Below, piece after piece: positions 60,644 to 64,000 of a DNA stretch of 64,000 bases. The stretch is taken from contig JALNTX010000007.1 of NCBI GenBank assembly GCA_035726825.1, positions 124,001 through 188,000 on the forward strand, written 5' to 3'. The position numbers and the translations under genes are program-made. This DNA comes from Pseudocitrobacter sp913778145. GTDB taxonomy: Bacteria; Pseudomonadota; Gammaproteobacteria; Enterobacterales; Enterobacteriaceae. Below the pieces are notes generated by a model that was not told where the DNA came from, ran no database searches, and worked only from the letters and a program-made list of their open reading frames with translations. Numbering within the stretch: position 1 is the first letter of the stretch; every line of letters begins with the position of its first letter.

Positions 60644-62953
60644 TTACTCGTCTTCAGGGTCCAGGCGACGGCGGCTGATAATGCGCAGCAGTCGCCACAG
60701 CACCCACGCCAGCAATACGATGCTGATAGCGGCAAACAGCGCCAACAGAATCGGATGGTTAGAGAGGGCAAACCACAGCCGCTCGAACCACGGCAGGTGG
60801 CCGACGTAGTACACATCGCCCACGCGCAGGCTGCTCACGCCCGATTCACGAATCACCGAAACCGAACCAAACATCGCCGCGCGCTTGCCGCTGTCGTTCA
60901 GCGCGCCGTTCAGCAGTTCATAACCGCGCGGGCTGTCTGCCAGCAGCGCAACCACGCTGCGCTGGTCGTTATATGGCGACTGGAAGCCGACTATCGCCGC
61001 CATCGGGCCGGTGGAAGTTACGTCCGTCTGCACGTTTGGTTTACGTTCGTTTTCATCGAGATAGATGCTCGGCAGCTCATGATGACGCAGCGGCGTTTTC
61101 ACCCAGCTCTTCGTGGCTTCAACCAGCAGGTCAATCTGCTTGTCGTTTTTCAGTTTTTGCGGAATGGAGCCAATCAGCAGCAGGTCAGTGTCTTTGCCCT
61201 GAATATCGCTGCCTTCATCGGCCAGGGTGACGTTCATCGCCGGGAAGCCGGTCTGTGCGCCCATTTCGCCGACGGTATTCAACAGCGTGGTCACCTGTTC
61301 AACGGTCGGATTTTTCGGCATCACTACGGTGGTGTCAGAGAGATCCGCCATGCGACTGAACGGGAAGCCCGCGTTGGCAAACGCGCGCAGGTCCGGCATC
61401 GCCAGGAAGTGATAGTAGTTCGAGAAGTCGATCGTCGAGTCGTCACCAATCACCACATGGTTCTGCACCGGCTGGAAGGTAATACAGTTATCAATCGAGC
61501 CGCCCGGCATCGGGTTCATATACTGGAAGTCGAAGCGCAGCTGGTTCATTGCGCCCAGACGCAGCGCCGGAATAGTCACTTCATTTTTACCATCAACCAG
61601 CCCCTGCAATACCGGCAGACGCAGCAGCAGGCTGCTCACTTCCTGGGTACTGTTGAGGTTAAACGACTGTAAGAACTGGTCGTTCAGGCTGATATCCATT
61701 CGCGAGCTGTCTTTCACCGCAGGCATGGTAAAACGATACTTGAGGTCCATATCGATACCGTTGCTGCGCAGCAGGTAGAGATCCGGCGGCAGATTCAGCG
61801 CCACGTTAATGGACGCTGGTTCCAGTCCGGTGGATTGCAGCTGTTGCTCGTAGGTTTTCAGCTCACCGAAGGTGACCGGACGGTCGGTACGTACCCAGTT
61901 CGGCGCATCGTACGGCACGCGTGCCAGCAGCGGTTTCACATCGTCCACCACCACGCTGTCGCCACGGAACAAGATATTGCCCTGGGCAATGCCTTTTGCG
62001 GCCATCAACAGATCTTTATCGTCGCGACCCATGATCACCAGCAGCTTCACGTAAGGATCGTTCGGATGGTTGATCATTTCGATCGTCGGGGCTTTCACCG
62101 CCGGATGGTCGCGCAGGAAATCAGGACGCTTGTCATTGGTGGCAAACACAATGGCATTTCTTTCCGGCAGCGTGTTGTAGCTGACCGGGAAGGTCTGCCC
62201 GCGCCAGCCCGCACGCGAACCAAACCACGAGGCGACAATGCCCGCCGCTTGCTGCTGTGGCAGATCCGGCGTTGCCGCGAAGACGATCGGCAGCGTGAGC
62301 GGACGGTTGTCGCGGGAATCGAAGAACGGAACCGGGAAGTGCGACAGATCGTTACGCACGTTCAGCGCCTGATAGGTTAAATCCAGCGAACTGTTGCGGC
62401 CCACGTCCAGCCAGACGGTGGTGTTAGCCGGGTTTTCACAGACGTCGCGATAGTGGCCGACAAACTCCAGACGCACGCGGTTAAAGTCGGTGATATAGAG
62501 CGGGTCGATAGGAATTTGCGCGCTGACCTTTTTGCCCAATTGCTCTTTGGTGACCGGCAGCACGTCCATCAATTCTTCGTTCAGGTACACCTTCAGCTGC
62601 GACAGCACCGGCTGCAGCGACGGCGATGGCGTATAGGTGAGATTCAGCAGCGCTTTCGACACCACTTCGTCGCTGCGCATACCAAATTCAATAGAACCAT
62701 TGGGATTCGCACCGCGCAGCACCATGCTGCCCGGCGGCGGCGCAATTTGCGCGAAGGTGAGTTTAACATCGCGCGATGGCACGCTTTCCACCACCACCGG
62801 CGAGGCATCGGACGGCGCAGCAGGCGTCGTCGCGCTCTCCTGAGCAGGCGGCATAACCGGCGTTGCGGTCGTCGGTTCAGACCAGGTTGTCGCTGGCAGC
62901 AAGCTGCCCATTCCCATCGCCACTGCACAAATCCAGGAGAGTTTTCTTTTCAT
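60644..62953 (-). CDS. bcsB: Cellulose synthase regulatory subunit BcsB
   Basis: Periplasmic, membrane-anchored partner of BcsA, with 769 residues from ATG 62953 (MKRKLSWICAVAMGMGSLLP, signal peptide). Two carbohydrate-binding/flavodoxin-like repeats fill the periplasmic region. The block VKLTFAQIAPPPGSMVLRG is the conserved N-terminal strand, and a C-terminal membrane anchor (about 735-757) is followed by a basic tail. The linker at about 25-70 is Pro/Ala/Thr-rich and variable compared with E. coli (779). Confidence 0.95.
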   Translation of the reverse strand: MKRKLSWICAVAMGMGSLLPATTWSEPTTATPVMPPAQESATTPAAPSDASPVVVESVPSRDVKLTFAQIAPPPGSMVLRGANPNGSIEFGMRSDEVVSKALLNLTYTPSPSLQPVLSQLKVYLNEELMDVLPVTKEQLGKKVSAQIPIDPLYITDFNRVRLEFVGHYRDVCENPANTTVWLDVGRNSSLDLTYQALNVRNDLSHFPVPFFDSRDNRPLTLPIVFAATPDLPQQQAAGIVASWFGSRAGWRGQTFPVSYNTLPERNAIVFATNDKRPDFLRDHPAVKAPTIEMINHPNDPYVKLLVIMGRDDKDLLMAAKGIAQGNILFRGDSVVVDDVKPLLARVPYDAPNWVRTDRPVTFGELKTYEQQLQSTGLEPASINVALNLPPDLYLLRSNGIDMDLKYRFTMPAVKDSSRMDISLNDQFLQSFNLNSTQEVSSLLLRLPVLQGLVDGKNEVTIPALRLGAMNQLRFDFQYMNPMPGGSIDNCITFQPVQNHVVIGDDSTIDFSNYYHFLAMPDLRAFANAGFPFSRMADLSDTTVVMPKNPTVEQVTTLLNTVGEMGAQTGFPAMNVTLADEGSDIQGKDTDLLLIGSIPQKLKNDKQIDLLVEATKSWVKTPLRHHELPSIYLDENERKPNVQTDVTSTGPMAAIVGFQSPYNDQRSVVALLADSPRGYELLNGALNDSGKRAAMFGSVSVIRESGVSSLRVGDVYYVGHLPWFERLWFALSNHPILLALFAAISIVLLAWVLWRLLRIISRRRLDPEDE

Positions 62954-62966
62954 CGTGTAATCATCA

Positions 62967-64000
62967 TTATTGTTGAGCCATAACCGGCTGTGAGTGCGGC
63001 TGCACAGCTTCACGCTCAGGGCGACGCGGGACAAAAGAAGCCACCCAGGCCACCAGCGAAGTGAGCGTACGGAAAATTACTTTTGCAAACGGTGGAGCGA
63101 ATTCCGCCAGATGGCGATAGCCCCGGAAGCCGAGCTTGAGAATATCCAGCAGGCTTTCCAGCGGTTTATCTTCCGGATAGCTGTCCTGCCAGAGCGCCCA
63201 GGTATCGGCGCGCGCGAAGGTACATTGAACAAAATCGATATGCTGACGGGTGGTCATCGGCAGCAGTTTCAGGCCAACTTCGTTGCCAAACACGCGCACC
63301 ACCTGCGTCGGGAAGACGTACTCCTGCTGGCCGCGTTTGAGCAGCAGATTCACTTTCTGCTCTTCCAGCACCTGCGCGTCGCCGTTAATTTTGATCCCCA
63401 CCCCGCCATCGGAGAAGTCATGCACCGTACAGGAGAAGAGATGACCGTCTTCGCGGGCAATCGCGCCAGGCATTTTGATCTCCACGCGATGCGAGCGGCG
63501 AACCTGTTTACTTTCAACCGACACGGCCACCGCGCCACCGAGGATAATCAGGTTGTAGAAGACCCACACCAGGCTGACCCAGACCGTGAGAATTTCATCT
63601 TCCGGGCCGTACATATAGCGCCAGATACCGAACGCCACGCCGACCAGGTTTATCAGAACGAGATAGATGTAAGGCCGGGAAATCACCCAGTCGACATACT
63701 CCTCTTTCACCAGCCCGCCTTTCGCCGTAACGTTGAATTTGCCTTTGTGTGGGTTAATCAACGCAACCAGCGTCGGCGGTGCGATATACCACGCCAGTAC
63801 CGTCTCGTAGATTTCGCTCCAGAAGGAGTGGCGGTATTTGCCCTGAATCTTCGAGTTGGTCAGGCTGGCGTGGATCATGTGCGGCAGTACAAACAGCGCA
63901 ATCATCAGCGCCGGGGCGTAAATGATGTAAGCGTGCAGCAACAGGAAAGCGAGCGGCGCGGTCAGGAAGATAAGCCTCGGCACGCCGGACAAGAAGTGGA
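62967..64000 (-). CDS. bcsA: Cellulose synthase catalytic subunit BcsA, C-terminal part
   Basis: The 3' 344 codons of BcsA; the glycosyltransferase core lies beyond the window. Visible are the last membrane helices (from HFLSGVPRLIFLTAPLAFLL) and the c-di-GMP-binding PilZ domain, with RxxxR in VRRSHRVEIKMP and DFSDGGVGIKI. The gating region and an amphipathic C-terminal tail follow (FRTLTSLVAWVASFVPRRPE). The frame is open to the window edge. It lies 13 bases before bcsB, so it is first in the A-B-Z-C run seen here. Confidence 0.96.
   Translation of the reverse strand, partial: HFLSGVPRLIFLTAPLAFLLLHAYIIYAPALMIALFVLPHMIHASLTNSKIQGKYRHSFWSEIYETVLAWYIAPPTLVALINPHKGKFNVTAKGGLVKEEYVDWVISRPYIYLVLINLVGVAFGIWRYMYGPEDEILTVWVSLVWVFYNLIILGGAVAVSVESKQVRRSHRVEIKMPGAIAREDGHLFSCTVHDFSDGGVGIKINGDAQVLEEQKVNLLLKRGQQEYVFPTQVVRVFGNEVGLKLLPMTTRQHIDFVQCTFARADTWALWQDSYPEDKPLESLLDILKLGFRGYRHLAEFAPPFAKVIFRTLTSLVAWVASFVPRRPEREAVQPHSQPVMAQQ

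Overview
This window is a contiguous stretch of an enterobacterial chromosome. Nearly every gene matches, in order and length, the Escherichia coli / Salmonella / Citrobacter block from livJ-rpoH to the cellulose operon. Differences from the E. coli K-12 order, as recalled, point to a Citrobacter-like member of the Enterobacteriaceae. No nik operon, acpT or dtpB is present. Present instead are padC with a LysR gene, a short mgtE, an Rrf2/NDH pair, and a HEPN protein beside a lysozyme-like gene. The species cannot be fixed from sequence alone.

Layout. (1) 1-5.0 kb: the 5' end of livJ, then rpoH and the ftsX-ftsE-ftsY operon, all leftward. (2) 5.1-11.5 kb: rsmD-yhhL, yhhM, yhhN, zntA with a ZntR-type promoter, tusA, yhhQ and dcrB. 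(3) 11.46-13.18 kb: an IS200/IS605-type element with divergent tnpA and tnpB between dcrB and yhhS. (4) 13.2-17.1 kb: yhhS, yhhT, and phenolic acid decarboxylase padC divergent from a LysR regulator. (5) 17.2-22.1 kb: the yhiI-rbbA-yhhJ ABC export operon. (6) 22.5-23.8 kb: a candidate M-box magnesium riboswitch and an MgtE transporter lacking its N-terminal domain. (7) 23.8-28.0 kb: yhiN, pitA, uspB, uspA. (8) 28.1-30.0 kb: an Rrf2 regulator divergent from a type II NADH dehydrogenase-like flavoprotein. (9) 30.2-38.3 kb: prlC-rsmJ behind a sigma-32-like promoter, then rlmJ, gor, an SdiA-regulated-domain protein, and treF. (10) 38.5-41.5 kb: a STY4199-type HEPN membrane protein, a lysozyme-fold protein with two of three catalytic residues replaced, and the LuxR-type yhjB. 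(11) 41.9-55.8 kb: an SDR gene divergent from yhjC, then yhjD, yhjE, yhjG, pdeH, kdgK, yhjJ, dctA and hmsP. (12) 56.0-64.0 kb: bcsC, bcsZ, bcsB and the 3' part of bcsA, transcribed leftward from an operon that begins beyond the window.

Themes. Sigma-32 (rpoH) and a sigma-32-like promoter upstream of prlC-rsmJ lie in the same window. Two EAL proteins (PdeH, HmsP) sit next to the c-di-GMP-dependent cellulose synthase, so cyclic-di-GMP turnover and its target are clustered. PdeH has a near-perfect FliA promoter, linking motility to loss of cellulose.

Two families of palindromic intergenic repeats occur: classical REP/BIME units, and a separate paired hairpin of about 105-112 bp that recurs at four loci plus one half copy. 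I found no tRNA, rRNA, CRISPR array or prophage. The least ordinary parts are the M-box/mgtE unit, the IS605 element with an intact TnpB, and the HEPN/pseudo-lysozyme neighbourhood.
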